Part shown: piece by piece, positions 8,550 through 17,124 of the stretch
How positions within the stretch are numbered: position 1 is the stretch's first letter
Layout: each line of letters opens with the position of its first letter
Assembly: GCF_027352905.1 (NCBI RefSeq)
Contig: NZ_DAIEIF010000048.1
Span: 1 to 46,057 of the forward strand
Source: Acidocella sp.
Lineage (GTDB): Bacteria > Pseudomonadota > Alphaproteobacteria > Acetobacterales > Acetobacteraceae
Length of the DNA stretch: 46,057 nucleotides
Reading direction: 5' to 3'
The notes under the pieces: model-generated
What the model saw: the letters and a program-made list of their open reading frames with translations, nothing else
Database searches by the model: none
Told to the model about the DNA's origin: nothing
Made by a program: the position numbers and the translations under genes

Positions 8550-9917
8550 TTGATATATGGGGACGTTGTCTTGCTGCCCGTGAGGCTCTGGCCCCGGCGG
8601 TTCCGTCTCATGCTGGCGCAAGCGGCGCGGCGGCTGCGTCCGCCCCGCCATGACGAGGTGACCTGCCTGCTCAACCGGCGGGGTATGCGGGACAAGCTCA
8701 AGAGTTTCGCCCGGGGCTCGCCCATGCTGCTCTGTCTCGGCCTGGAATGGCTGAAACCGGTGGATGACCTGTTCGGGCGGGACGGCGTGAATGAATTGCT
8801 AGTCGAGGCCGCGGCGCGCCTGGGCGCGCGGCTGCAGGATGGAGATATCCTCGCCAGGGCGGGCGGCGATGAATTCATGATTTTACGGGCGGAATCGCTG
8901 GGCAGGGACGCCGCGATCGCCTACGCCCGGGCCATGATCAATTGCCTATCTCAACCTTTTACCCTGAAGGGCGGCAAGGCCCAGATCAGCGCCTGCGCCG
9001 GGCTGGCGCGCGGCTATGGCCACGGGGAGACCGCCGAGGGCCTGCTGGACGCCGTGCATATCGCGCTGGGGCAGGCCAGGGCCGCCGGAGCGGGACAGGT
9101 GCGGCTTTTCACCGAGGTGATGAACGAGCGGTTATCGCGCCCGCCCCAATGGGAAGAGGAGTTCCAGGCGGCGTTGCGCGACCGGGATTTCCTTCTCCTC
9201 TTCCAGCCCATATTCGCGTGCCAAAGCCTGACCCTATGCGGCTTCGAGGCCCTGGCGCGCTGGCGGCATCCGGGGCGCGGCATGATCGGCCCCGAGGAAT
9301 TCATTCCCATCGCCGAGGCGGGAGACATGATCGGGGCGTTCGGAACCTATATGCTCGAAGCGGCCTGCCGCGCGGCGAGCGCATGGCCGGGGGCGTTGCG
9401 GGTGGCCGTCAATCTCTCGCCTGTGCAATTGCGCGACCCGGCCCTGCCGGAACGGGTAAGAGAGATCCTGGACAAGACTGGTTTGGCCTCGGGGCGTTTG
9501 GAATTGGAATTGACCGAGGGAACGATGCTGGAGCCGACCCGCCAGACCCAGGCGAGCCTGGCGGCGCTCAAGGCCATCGGCGTCAGCCTGGCGATCGACG
9601 ATTTCGGGATCGGCTATTCCAGCCTCAGCTATCTGCACCGTTTTTCGTTTCAACGCTTGAAAATCGATAAATCCTTCGTCGAGGACGCCGCCTGGTGCGG
9701 GGATGCCGGCATCGTGATCCGGGCGATCATCGGGCTGTGCGCGGCCTTGGGGATGGAAAGCCTCGCCGAGGGGGTGGAAACCCGGGAACAATTGGAATTT
9801 TTGCGCGAGGCGGGCTGCAACGAGGTGCAGGGATATCTGCTTGGGCATCCGCTGGCGGAGGAGGAAATACCCGCCCTGCTAGCGCGGCTGGGGGGCGGGC
9901 CGCTCATCCTGCCTTGA
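8550..9917 (+). CDS. GGDEF-EAL protein, probable c-di-GMP phosphodiesterase
   Basis: A 455-residue protein with an N-terminal GGDEF domain (about 35-190) and a C-terminal EAL domain (about 200-450). The EAL half keeps the key motifs: FEAL, ELTEG, IDDFGIGYSSL, KIDKSFV, AEGVET and EVQGYLLGHP, so it should hydrolyse c-di-GMP. The GGDEF half keeps GGDEF itself (105-109) but is degenerate. The metal-binding first Asp of the DxD-F-K block is Gly (LGLEWLK), the guanine-binding Asn is Asp (VDD for IND), the later Asp is Asn (GVN), and the I-site RxxD reads QDGD. It may therefore only bind GTP or serve as a regulatory module. There is no transmembrane segment or sensor domain. Start uncertain: TTG 8550 with GAAGGG upstream, or ATG 8610 without a clear binding site. 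Confidence 0.9.
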   Translation: MIYGDVVLLPVRLWPRRFRLMLAQAARRLRPPRHDEVTCLLNRRGMRDKLKSFARGSPMLLCLGLEWLKPVDDLFGRDGVNELLVEAAARLGARLQDGDILARAGGDEFMILRAESLGRDAAIAYARAMINCLSQPFTLKGGKAQISACAGLARGYGHGETAEGLLDAVHIALGQARAAGAGQVRLFTEVMNERLSRPPQWEEEFQAALRDRDFLLLFQPIFACQSLTLCGFEALARWRHPGRGMIGPEEFIPIAEAGDMIGAFGTYMLEAACRAASAWPGALRVAVNLSPVQLRDPALPERVREILDKTGLASGRLELELTEGTMLEPTRQTQASLAALKAIGVSLAIDDFGIGYSSLSYLHRFSFQRLKIDKSFVEDAAWCGDAGIVIRAIIGLCAALGMESLAEGVETREQLEFLREAGCNEVQGYLLGHPLAEEEIPALLARLGGGPLILP

Positions 9918-10445
9918 GGCGAGGCCGGTCAGCGCCGCCGCCATGGCGGCGGCGAGCTCCGCATCCGGACAGCGCAGCCGCCAGAGCGGGGGTTCCTGGC
10001 CAGGCGTCTCCACCTCCAGCACATGCTCCTGGAAGCCGTTTTCCACCTTCAGACGCGCCGCATGCGCGCCGAGCGCGGCGAGGGGGAGGATGGCGGAGCG
10101 GACCCGCGCGCCATCAGGCTCGGCAAGAAATACCAGCCCCCGCCCCCGGTCCGCCGCAAGGCCGCCACCGCGGGGCAGGAAATTATCATCCGGCGAGAAG
10201 GGGCCGGGATGGCTCCGCAAGGCCGCCTCCAGCCGCTGCCAGCGGCTGCGCAGCCTGGAGGCCCGGAAGCGGCCGGCGAGGCCGAGCCAGGCGCGGGTGG
10301 GCAGGGCCGCGATGGCGCAGAGAACAAGCGTGCCGATGATGAACAGCCAGTGGAAAAACACGACGCGGGGAAATCCTGAAGGGATGGTGGCCAATCCACG
10401 GGACTTAAGGCAGCGCCCCGCCCCCGGCAAGGCCGCGCGCTCCAC
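9879..10445 (-). CDS. Hypothetical protein with one N-terminal membrane helix
   Basis: Up to 188 residues, immediately downstream of the acyl-CoA dehydrogenase gene on the same strand (25-base gap) and overlapping the 3' end of the convergent GGDEF-EAL gene by 39 bases. One hydrophobic stretch, VVFFHWLFIIGTLVLCAIAAL (about residues 28-48), predicts a membrane anchor, followed by a soluble domain of ~130 residues rich in Arg and Leu with FSPDDNFLP and LWRLRCPDAELAAAM. I recognise no family. The true start could be further in, for example a GTG at 10361 placing the helix at the very N-terminus, as is usual for anchored proteins; none of the candidates has a strong ribosome binding site. Existence is supported mainly by the clean hydrophobic segment. 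Confidence 0.5.
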   Translation of the reverse strand: MERAALPGAGRCLKSRGLATIPSGFPRVVFFHWLFIIGTLVLCAIAALPTRAWLGLAGRFRASRLRSRWQRLEAALRSHPGPFSPDDNFLPRGGGLAADRGRGLVFLAEPDGARVRSAILPLAALGAHAARLKVENGFQEHVLEVETPGQEPPLWRLRCPDAELAAAMAAALTGLASRQDERPAPQPR

Positions 10446-10470
10446 CCCAGCCCTTCCCTCCCGCCATGGC

Positions 10471-11643
10471 TCAGGCCATGCGCTTCGCGACTTCCTCCAG
10501 CATCACCTCAGTGGCGCCGCCGCCAATGGCCTGCACCCGGGCATCGCGCGACATGCGCTCAACCGTGGTTTCGCGCATGTAGCCCATGCCGCCATGGAAT
10601 TGCACGCAATCATACATGACCTCGTTGACGAGGGTGCCGCACAGGGCCTTGAGCATCGAGACCTCCTTGGCCACGCGCTCGCCCTGGGCGTCGCGCCAGG
10701 CTATGCTGTAGAGGAAGGCCCGCGCCGCCTCCACCTGGGCCGCGCGCATCGCCAGACGCTGGCGGATGGCGCCTTTGTCCCACAGGCTGGCGCCGAACGC
10801 CTTGCGCTGCTGCACCCATTCCAGGGTCAGCTCGATGGCCCTGGCAGCCTCGCCGACAGTCTGGGCACCCAGGGTGATACGCTCATTCTGCAAATTTTTC
10901 ACCAGGGAGTAGAAGCCCTTATCCTTCTCGCCAAGGAGATTGCCGGCGGGAACGCGGCAATCGGCAAAGGTGAGCTCGGCGGTGTCGCTGCACAGCCAGC
11001 CGGTTTTCTTCAACGGCCGGGCGACGGAGAAGCCGGGCGTGCCCTTCTCGACGATGAACATCGAGATTTGGTGATTGCGGCCCGGCGCGCCGGTTTTCGC
11101 CGCGACGAAATAGATGTTGGCGTGGACGCCATTGGTGATGAACATCTTGGCGCCGTTCAGCACCCAGTGGTCGCCCTGGAGCACGGCGGTGGTGCGCATG
11201 CTGGCGAGGTCGGAGCCCGCATCCGGCTCGGTCATCGCGATGGCGGCGATGGATTTGCCCGCGATGATGTCCGGCAGGTAGCGCGCCTTCTGCTCGGGCG
11301 TGCCGGCATGGTAGAGATGCGGACTCGCCATATCCGTATGCACGAGGACGGAGGCGGCGAAGCCGCCATAGGTGCAGCGCCCCAGCTCCTCGGCCAGCAC
11401 CACGGTGCCGAGCGTGTCCATGGCGCTGCCGCCATACTCGGTGGGGTAGCGGATGCCGAACAGCCCCAGCTCGCCCATCTCCCGCAGGGTTTCGCGGGGG
11501 ATGAAGCCGGATTCCTCCCAGGCATCGCCGAAGGGGATCACCCGCTCCTCGACGAAGCGCCGCACCGTGCGGCGCAGCTGCTCATGCTCCTCCCGGAAGA
11601 CGAGATGGGGGAATTCTGTGGGGGTCATGCGGTTTTCGAGCAT
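10471..11643 (-). CDS. Acyl-CoA dehydrogenase
   Basis: A 390-residue flavoenzyme of the acyl-CoA dehydrogenase superfamily that oxidises an acyl-CoA to the trans-2-enoyl-CoA, passing electrons to ETF. Visible hallmarks are the N-terminal helical domain (LRRTVRRFVEERVIPF), the FAD/substrate motif AMTEPDAGSD, WVLNGAKMFITNG, the block QRKAFG and the C-terminal IGGGATEVMLEEVAKRM. The C-terminal loop lacks the Glu found in YEGT of short- and medium-chain enzymes. The catalytic base is therefore more likely a Glu in the helix before QRKAFG (ARAIELT), as in isovaleryl- and long-chain enzymes. Start: ATG 11643, five bases after the MaoC stop, is preferred over an upstream in-frame ATG that would overlap that gene. 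It is co-transcribed with the MaoC hydratase and divergent from an acyl-CoA carboxylase, so branched-chain acyl-CoA breakdown is likely. Confidence 0.88.
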   Translation of the reverse strand: MLENRMTPTEFPHLVFREEHEQLRRTVRRFVEERVIPFGDAWEESGFIPRETLREMGELGLFGIRYPTEYGGSAMDTLGTVVLAEELGRCTYGGFAASVLVHTDMASPHLYHAGTPEQKARYLPDIIAGKSIAAIAMTEPDAGSDLASMRTTAVLQGDHWVLNGAKMFITNGVHANIYFVAAKTGAPGRNHQISMFIVEKGTPGFSVARPLKKTGWLCSDTAELTFADCRVPAGNLLGEKDKGFYSLVKNLQNERITLGAQTVGEAARAIELTLEWVQQRKAFGASLWDKGAIRQRLAMRAAQVEAARAFLYSIAWRDAQGERVAKEVSMLKALCGTLVNEVMYDCVQFHGGMGYMRETTVERMSRDARVQAIGGGATEVMLEEVAKRMA

Positions 11644-11648
11644 CGGGA

Positions 11649-12143
11649 TCAGCCTTTGACGGGGCGTTTGTGCATGAAGGCCTGGCGGCGGCATTCCGCC
11701 ACCAGCACGCCGTTCTGGTTATAGCCGCGATGGAGGAAATCCACGATGCCGGCGGTGGGGCGGGAGCGGGATTCGCGCTTGGCGGCGATCTCGGTGGTGG
11801 CGCGGATGGTGTCGCCCTCGAAGACCGGGGCGGGGAATTTGATATCGGTCATGCCAAGATTGCCGATGGTGGTGCCGACGGTGGTGTCGTTGACCGAGAT
11901 GCCGATGACCAGGCCGAGCGTGAACAGGGAATTGACGATCGGCTTGCCCCATTCGGTTTCCGTCGCGCAGAAATGCGCGTCTATGTGCAAGGGCTGAGGA
12001 TTGAGCGTCATGTTGCAGAACAGCATGTTGTCCATCGTCGTCACCGTGCGGGTGAGCCGGTGGGTGAAGACGAAGCCCAGCTCGAAATCCTCGAAATAAA
12101 GGCCGCCGCGCGGATGCGTGGACCTGGGAAACTCGCTGCTCAT
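11649..12143 (-). CDS. MaoC family enoyl-CoA hydratase/dehydratase
   Basis: A 164-residue single hot-dog-fold protein of the MaoC family. The characteristic segment is TLNPQPLHIDAHF (H53 as probable catalytic His), followed by GKPIVNSLFTLGLVIGISV and FEGDTIRATTEI. The usual D-x-N-P-x-H hydratase signature is altered here, with an insertion (NPQPLH) and no Asp two residues before the Asn; I believe this form is common in this MaoC subgroup. Expected role: hydration of the enoyl-CoA made by the adjacent dehydrogenase, whose gene starts five bases downstream. It heads the leftward operon, and its start ATG faces the carboxylase gene across a 134-base divergent region. It could stand in for the crotonase-type methylglutaconyl-CoA hydratase of leucine operons, but this is not shown. 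Confidence 0.82.
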   Translation of the reverse strand: MSSEFPRSTHPRGGLYFEDFELGFVFTHRLTRTVTTMDNMLFCNMTLNPQPLHIDAHFCATETEWGKPIVNSLFTLGLVIGISVNDTTVGTTIGNLGMTDIKFPAPVFEGDTIRATTEIAAKRESRSRPTAGIVDFLHRGYNQNGVLVAECRRQAFMHKRPVKG

Positions 12144-12212
12144 GTAAAACGTTCCTCCGGCATGGCGTTCGGGCGGGCAGGGCGGGCGCCGCCGGCGCGG
12201 CCCTTGTCCACC

Positions 12213-12232
12213 TAACTAACGCTTGTTATGTA
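12213..12232. promoter_or_regulatory. Candidate operator between divergent acyl-CoA operons
   Basis: The AT-rich core TAACTAACGCTTGTTATGTA stands out in an otherwise GC-rich intergenic region. It contains the inverted repeat TAAC-GCTT-GTTA (12217-12228). Its position between divergently transcribed acyl-CoA catabolic genes suits a TetR- or MerR-type regulator sensing an acyl-CoA, but no regulator gene lies nearby. Short arms make this tentative. Confidence 0.35.
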
Positions 12233-12277
12233 CCCGGGCGGCGGGGCGACATCAAGCCGCGCGGGGGAGGGCTGGCA

Positions 12278-13876
12278 TTGCCTGTACTGGAAACCAGGAT
12301 TCGCGGTGGCGAGCAGTTTGAGCGCAACGCCGCCGCCTACGCGGCATTGCTGGAGGAGCTGCGCGCCCGCCACCGCCACGCGGCCGCGGGCGGCGGGGAG
12401 AAGCTGCGCCGCCGCCATATAGAGCGCGGCAAAATTCCGGTGCGGGACCGTATCGACCATCTCGTCGATCCGCTCTCGCCATTTCTTGAGTTCTCGCCGC
12501 TGGGCGCCTGGGGATTATACGATAACGAGGTGCCCTGCGCCGGGATCGTCACCGGCATCGGCGTGATTTCCGGCCAGGCTTGCGTGATCATCGCCAATGA
12601 CGCGACGGTGAAAGGCGGCTCGCTGTTTCATGAAACGGTGAAGAAGCATTTCCGCGCCCAGGAGATCGCGTTCGAGAACAAGCTGCCCTGCGTCTATCTG
12701 GTGGATTGCGGCGGCGCGTATCTGCAGGAGCAGGACAGGGTGTTTCCCGACCGGGACCATTTCGGCGGCACGTTTTTCCAGCAATGCCGGATGTCCGCCG
12801 CCGGGCTGCCGCAGATCTCCGCCGTGTTCGGCGGCTGCACGGCGGGCGGCGCCTACATACCCGCCCTTTCCGATGAGCTGGTGATGGTGCGCGGCACCGG
12901 GCGGATTCATCTCGGCGGCCCTCCCATCGTCAAGGCCGCCATCAACGAGATCGTGGATGGCGAGACGCTGGGCGGCGCGGAGATGCACACGCTCGTCTCC
13001 GGCGTCTCCGATTATCTGGCGGAGACCGAGCTGGCGGCGCTGGCCAAACTGCGCGACATCATCGGCTCCCTGGGTCTGCGCGAGCAGCCGCGCGCCGCGC
13101 CCGGGCCCGCGCGCCCGCCGCTCTATGACCCGGCCGAGCTGGGCGGGATTGTCGGCACCGACCTCAAGCGGCCCTACGATGTGCGCGAGGTGATCGCCCG
13201 CATGGTGGATGGCAGCGAGTTTCAGGAATTCAAGCCGGCTTACGGCTCCACTTTGGTCTGCGGTTTCGCGGAGATTCATGGCGAGAAGGTGGGGATTCTC
13301 GCCAATAACGGCGTGCTGTTTTCAGAGGCCGCGACCAAGGGCGCGCATTTCATCGAATTATGCGACCAGCGCGAAACGCCGCTGCTCTTTTTGCAGAACA
13401 TCACCGGCTTCATGGTCGGCACCGAGGCCGAGCGCGGCGGCATCGCCAAGCATTCCGCCAAGCTGGTCTATGCCGTCGCCAATGCCCGCGTGCCGCGTTT
13501 CACCGTCATCATCGGCGGCTCCTACGGCGCGGGCAATTATGGCATGTGCGGGCGCGGATTCCGCCCGCGCTTTCTGTTCAGCTGGCCGAATGCGCGCATC
13601 GCCACCATGAGCGCCGATGTCGCCGCCACCGTCGTCACCGATCTGCGCCGCGCCAGCCTCACGCGCGGGGCGGCGGATGAGGAGGAGATCGCGCGGGTGG
13701 ATCGCGAGACGCGCGCCCAGTTCGAGGCGCAGAGCACGCCCTATTACGCCACCGCCCGCATCTGGGATGACGGCATCATCGAGCCGCAGCAAACCCGCGA
13801 TGTGCTCGGCCTTTGCCTGGCTCTGGCCGCCCGGCGGGTGGAGTTGCCGCCCAACCGGCCGGTTTACCGGATGTGA
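12278..13876 (+). CDS. mccB: Biotin-dependent acyl-CoA carboxylase, beta subunit (methylcrotonyl-CoA type)
   Basis: A 532-residue carboxyltransferase subunit. The N-terminal half begins with the family's HIERGKIPVRDRI, then SPFLEFSPLGAWGLY, DCGGAYLQEQ and FGGCTAGGAYIPALSDE. The C-terminal half has LFLQNITGFMVGTEAERGGI and GGSYGAGNYGMCGR, forming the second oxyanion hole. This order and the QNITGFMVG/SYGAGNYGM signatures place it with 3-methylcrotonyl-CoA and geranyl-CoA carboxylases rather than propionyl-CoA carboxylase. It transfers CO2 from carboxybiotin on the alpha subunit to the enoyl-CoA. The start is TTG 12278, supported by GGGGGAGGG about eight bases upstream; no ATG fits. The alpha subunit follows after five bases. 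Methylcrotonyl versus geranyl substrate cannot be decided by eye. Confidence 0.88.
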   Translation: MPVLETRIRGGEQFERNAAAYAALLEELRARHRHAAAGGGEKLRRRHIERGKIPVRDRIDHLVDPLSPFLEFSPLGAWGLYDNEVPCAGIVTGIGVISGQACVIIANDATVKGGSLFHETVKKHFRAQEIAFENKLPCVYLVDCGGAYLQEQDRVFPDRDHFGGTFFQQCRMSAAGLPQISAVFGGCTAGGAYIPALSDELVMVRGTGRIHLGGPPIVKAAINEIVDGETLGGAEMHTLVSGVSDYLAETELAALAKLRDIIGSLGLREQPRAAPGPARPPLYDPAELGGIVGTDLKRPYDVREVIARMVDGSEFQEFKPAYGSTLVCGFAEIHGEKVGILANNGVLFSEAATKGAHFIELCDQRETPLLFLQNITGFMVGTEAERGGIAKHSAKLVYAVANARVPRFTVIIGGSYGAGNYGMCGRGFRPRFLFSWPNARIATMSADVAATVVTDLRRASLTRGAADEEEIARVDRETRAQFEAQSTPYYATARIWDDGIIEPQQTRDVLGLCLALAARRVELPPNRPVYRM

Positions 13877-13881
13877 CCCGC

Positions 13882-15891
13882 ATGATCCCCTCCCTGCTCA
13901 TCGCCAATCGCGGCGAGATCGCCGTCCGCATCATGCGCAGCTGCGCGCGGCTCGGTATCCGCACCATCGCCGTCTATTCCGATGCCGACCGCGAGGCGCC
14001 GCACGTGCGCCTCGCCGATGAGGCGGTGCGGATCGGCCCCGCCCCGGCGCGCGAAAGCTATTTAAGAGCCGAGGCGATCATGGAGGCCGCCGCCCGCGCC
14101 GGCGCCGCCGCCATCCATCCGGGTTATGGATTTCTCTCCGAGAAACCCGAGCTTCCCCGCCTCTGCGCGGCGGCGGGGCTGGTCTGGGTGGGACCCTCGG
14201 CGGAATGCATCGCCATGATGGGCGACAAGATCCGCGCCAAGCGCATCGCCGCCGAGGCGGGGGTGAAGAGCGTGCCCGGGTATGCGGGGGATGAGCAATC
14301 CACCGCCCGGCTGCGGGAGGAGGCGCGGCGCGTCGGATTTCCGTTGATGGTCAAGGCCTCGGCCGGGGGCGGCGGGCGCGGCATGCGCCGGGTGCACGCG
14401 CCGGAGGAGCTCGACGCCGCGCTGGATATCGCCCGGCGCGAGGCGGAGGCCGCCTTTGGCGACCCGGCTCTGCTCATCGAGCGCCTCGTGCTGCGCCCGC
14501 GCCACCTGGAGGTGCAGGTGGCCGGGGACAAGCATGGCAATCTCGTGCACCTTTTTGAACGCGATTGCTCCGTGCAGCGCAACAACCAGAAGGTGCTGGA
14601 GGAGGCGCCCGCGCCCAACCTGCCCCCGGCGGCGCGGGCGGCGCTTCTGGGCAATGCCGTCAAGCTGAGCCGGGCGATCGGCTACGATAATCTCGGCACG
14701 GTGGAGTTCATCTTCGAGGATGGCCAGGACGAGCCGTGGTTTCTGGAAATGAACACTCGGCTGCAGGTGGAGCACCCGGTGACGGAGGCGATCACCGGCC
14801 AGGATCTGGTGGAGTGGCAGATCCGCATCGCCTCGGGCGAGGCGCTGCCCTTGCGCCAGGAGATGATCCAGGCGCGCGGCCACGCCATCGAGGCGCGCAT
14901 CACGGCGGAGCGGGCGGAGCAGGGCTTCCGCCCCGATGCCGGAGTGGTCATGGCCTACAGGGCGCCCGAGACGATCCGTTTCGATTCCGGCATCGCGCCG
15001 GGCAGCGAGGTGACGCTCTTCTACGATTCGCTGCTGGCCAAGGCCATCGCCCATGGCGAGACGCGGGCGGAGGCGCTGGCGCGTCTCAAGGAGGGGCTGC
15101 GCCATACCGTGATCCTGGGGCCGCGCACCACGCTTGCCTTTCTGGCCAGCGCGCTGGACCAGCCGGATTTCGCTAATGGCCTCGCCACCACGCGCTTCAT
15201 CGAGGAGGCGTTTCCGGAAGGCTGGCAGCCGCCCGCCACGCATCTGGCCTTGGCGCGCGCCATTGCCGCCGTGCTGGCCGCCACGGCCCCTCAGGCGTCC
15301 ATGCCCGCTTCCGCGTGGGGGGCGCCGGCTCTGGCGGGCTTCCGGGTGCTGGCCCCGGCGGGGGCGGGCGCGGCCGCGCATGTGCTGGTGAGCGATGAGG
15401 ACGAGGCGGCGGAACTGGCGGTGACGCTGCCGCGACCCGGCGTCTACCGGGTCGCGGGCAAGGCGGGCGCGATCGAGCTCCGTTTGCGGCGGCAAGGGGA
15501 GGCTTTCGAGGCGGAACATGAGGGGCGCGTCATCCCGGGCTGGCATGCCCAGGCGGGCGAGGCCATCTATCTCCAGCTGGCGGGCGAGACGCACGGGGTC
15601 TCCATTTCCACGCCCGCCCGCGCGGCGGCCTCCGGCGGGGGTAAGGGCGGCGCCGCCTCCGGCGCGGTGCTGGCGCCGATGCCAGGGGTGATCGCCGAGA
15701 TCAAGGCCGGGCCGGGCGAGCGGGTGGAGGCGGGGCAGACCATATTGGTGCTGGAATCGATGAAATTATTCACCTCGCTCAGCGCGCCGGTGAGCGGCCT
15801 GGTGGAGGAGATTTTCTGCCGCGCCGGCGAGACGGTGGCGGCAGGGGCGCGGCTCATGGTGATCGAACCGGACGCCGCTTCGCCCACATAA
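13882..15891 (+). CDS. mccA: Acyl-CoA carboxylase, biotin carboxylase/biotin carrier alpha subunit
   Basis: A 669-residue fused subunit. It has a biotin carboxylase N-terminal domain (SLLIANRGEIAVRI), an ATP-grasp domain with the glycine-rich loop ASAGGGGRGMR, the catalytic segment FLEMNTRLQVEHPVTE, then a middle BT domain. The C-terminal biotinyl domain carries the target Lys in LVLESMKLF (K628). It carboxylates its own biotin with ATP and bicarbonate and hands it to the beta subunit encoded just upstream. The start ATG 13882 gives the standard N-terminus; a GTG three codons earlier would overlap the beta stop. The linker before the biotin domain is Ala/Gly-rich (AAASGGGKGGAASG). No HMG-CoA lyase or further leucine-pathway gene follows, unlike typical liu operons. 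Confidence 0.9.
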   Translation: MIPSLLIANRGEIAVRIMRSCARLGIRTIAVYSDADREAPHVRLADEAVRIGPAPARESYLRAEAIMEAAARAGAAAIHPGYGFLSEKPELPRLCAAAGLVWVGPSAECIAMMGDKIRAKRIAAEAGVKSVPGYAGDEQSTARLREEARRVGFPLMVKASAGGGGRGMRRVHAPEELDAALDIARREAEAAFGDPALLIERLVLRPRHLEVQVAGDKHGNLVHLFERDCSVQRNNQKVLEEAPAPNLPPAARAALLGNAVKLSRAIGYDNLGTVEFIFEDGQDEPWFLEMNTRLQVEHPVTEAITGQDLVEWQIRIASGEALPLRQEMIQARGHAIEARITAERAEQGFRPDAGVVMAYRAPETIRFDSGIAPGSEVTLFYDSLLAKAIAHGETRAEALARLKEGLRHTVILGPRTTLAFLASALDQPDFANGLATTRFIEEAFPEGWQPPATHLALARAIAAVLAATAPQASMPASAWGAPALAGFRVLAPAGAGAAAHVLVSDEDEAAELAVTLPRPGVYRVAGKAGAIELRLRRQGEAFEAEHEGRVIPGWHAQAGEAIYLQLAGETHGVSISTPARAAASGGGKGGAASGAVLAPMPGVIAEIKAGPGERVEAGQTILVLESMKLFTSLSAPVSGLVEEIFCRAGETVAAGARLMVIEPDAASPT

Positions 15892-15919
15892 CCTAATCGC
15901 AATCGCGGCGTTATCCTTT

Positions 15920-15936
15920 CCCGCCGCGGCGGCGGG
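15920..15936. other. GC-rich inverted repeat after the carboxylase operon
   Basis: CCCGCCG (15920-15926) pairs with CGGCGGG (15930-15936) around a three-base loop, 28 bases after the mccA stop and 49 before the efflux operon. It could be a terminator or attenuating hairpin, but no T-run follows on either strand. Confidence 0.3.
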
Positions 15937-15984
15937 GTGCGTGCCTTGCCGCGGCTTTCATGAATGCATACTTGCAAGGCAGTC

Positions 15985-17124
15985 ATGAATGGAGAGGCTT
16001 CCTTGGCGGAGCAGGGCGAAGAGAAAGACAAACAGGACGACGAGGCGAAGCACGAGCCTGGGAAGCGGGAGGAGGAGGATAACAAACCCCGCAGCAAATG
16101 GCCGCTGATCATCGCGGGCATCGCCGTGGTGGTGCTTGTTATTGCCGGGCTGATCTATTGGCTCGTGACCAGGGGAGAGGTGACGACGGAGGACGCTTAT
16201 ACGGATGGGCGCTCCATTTCCCTCGCCACCAATACCTCCGGCTATGTCACCGCGCTTTATGTGGACGACAATACCTTCGTGCATAAAGGCGATCTGTTGA
16301 TGATCGTCGATCCGCGCACGAATGATTCCCAGCTGGCGCAAGCGAAATCGAACCTGCTTCTGGCGCAGGCCAACCTGGCCTCCGCCCAGACGAATCTCCA
16401 GATCGAGGAGGTTCGGGCGCCGGCTCAACTCACCCAGGCCCAGGCGCAGCTCGAGCAAGCGCAGGCGCAGCTCGCCAATGCGCGGCGCAATTATAACCGC
16501 CAGGTTTCCGTCAACCAGCGCGCCACGGCCGCCACCGATATCGACCAGGCGACGGAGCAGCTGCGCACGGCCTCCGCCCAGGTCAAGCAGGCGGAGGCGA
16601 ATCTCGCCGTCGCCACGCTGGTGCAGCAGAATATCGAAACCGCGGTGCAGCAGGTGGCGCAGCGCGAGGCGCAGCTGGCCCAGGCCCAGGCCAATCTAAA
16701 ATCCGCGGAGGTGGCGCTTTCCTATAATTACATCCGGGCGCCGCAGGATGGCTGGATCACGATGCGCAATGTCGAGCTTGGCACCTATCTGCAGAGCGGG
16801 GCGCAGGTGTTTTATATCGTCGTGCCGCAGACCTGGATCGTCGCGAATTTCAAGGAAACGCAGCTGAACGGCATGCGCGTCGGCCAGAAGGTCACGATCT
16901 CGGTGGATGCGTTCCCCGCCCTCAAGCTGCGCGGGCATGTGCAGAGCATGCAGCAGGGCTCGGGCGCGGTTTTCTCCGCCTTCCCCGCCGAGAACGCCAC
17001 GGGCAATTTCGTGAAGATCGTCCGGCGCGTGCCGGTGAAGATCGTCATCGATTCTGGCTTGCCCGCCTCTCTGCCCATGCTGCCGCTCGGCATCTCCGTC
17101 GAGCCCACGGTGCATGAGCGATGA
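15985..17124 (+). CDS. emrA: EmrA-type membrane fusion protein of a drug efflux pump
   Basis: A 379-residue HlyD/EmrA adaptor. Residues 1-38 are a charged cytoplasmic tail, 41-62 a single membrane helix (LIIAGIAVVVLVIAGLIYWL), then a barrel/lipoyl half (TTEDAYTDGRSISLATNTSG). A long coiled-coil hairpin follows, very rich in Ala/Gln repeats (QAQAQLEQAQAQLANA), and then the second lipoyl half and a beta-barrel (YNYIRAPQDGWITM, VGQKVTISVDAFP). It would span the periplasm and link the MFS pump to the outer membrane channel. ATG 15985 is preferred over an ATG seven codons earlier because AAGG lies six bases upstream of it. Its stop overlaps the emrB start (ATGA). Confidence 0.88.
   Translation: MNGEASLAEQGEEKDKQDDEAKHEPGKREEEDNKPRSKWPLIIAGIAVVVLVIAGLIYWLVTRGEVTTEDAYTDGRSISLATNTSGYVTALYVDDNTFVHKGDLLMIVDPRTNDSQLAQAKSNLLLAQANLASAQTNLQIEEVRAPAQLTQAQAQLEQAQAQLANARRNYNRQVSVNQRATAATDIDQATEQLRTASAQVKQAEANLAVATLVQQNIETAVQQVAQREAQLAQAQANLKSAEVALSYNYIRAPQDGWITMRNVELGTYLQSGAQVFYIVVPQTWIVANFKETQLNGMRVGQKVTISVDAFPALKLRGHVQSMQQGSGAVFSAFPAENATGNFVKIVRRVPVKIVIDSGLPASLPMLPLGISVEPTVHER

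Noticed and set aside
16430-16720. Repeated CAGGCGCAG-like units
   Set aside because: These are codons of the Ala/Gln-rich coiled coil of EmrA, not a DNA repeat element.
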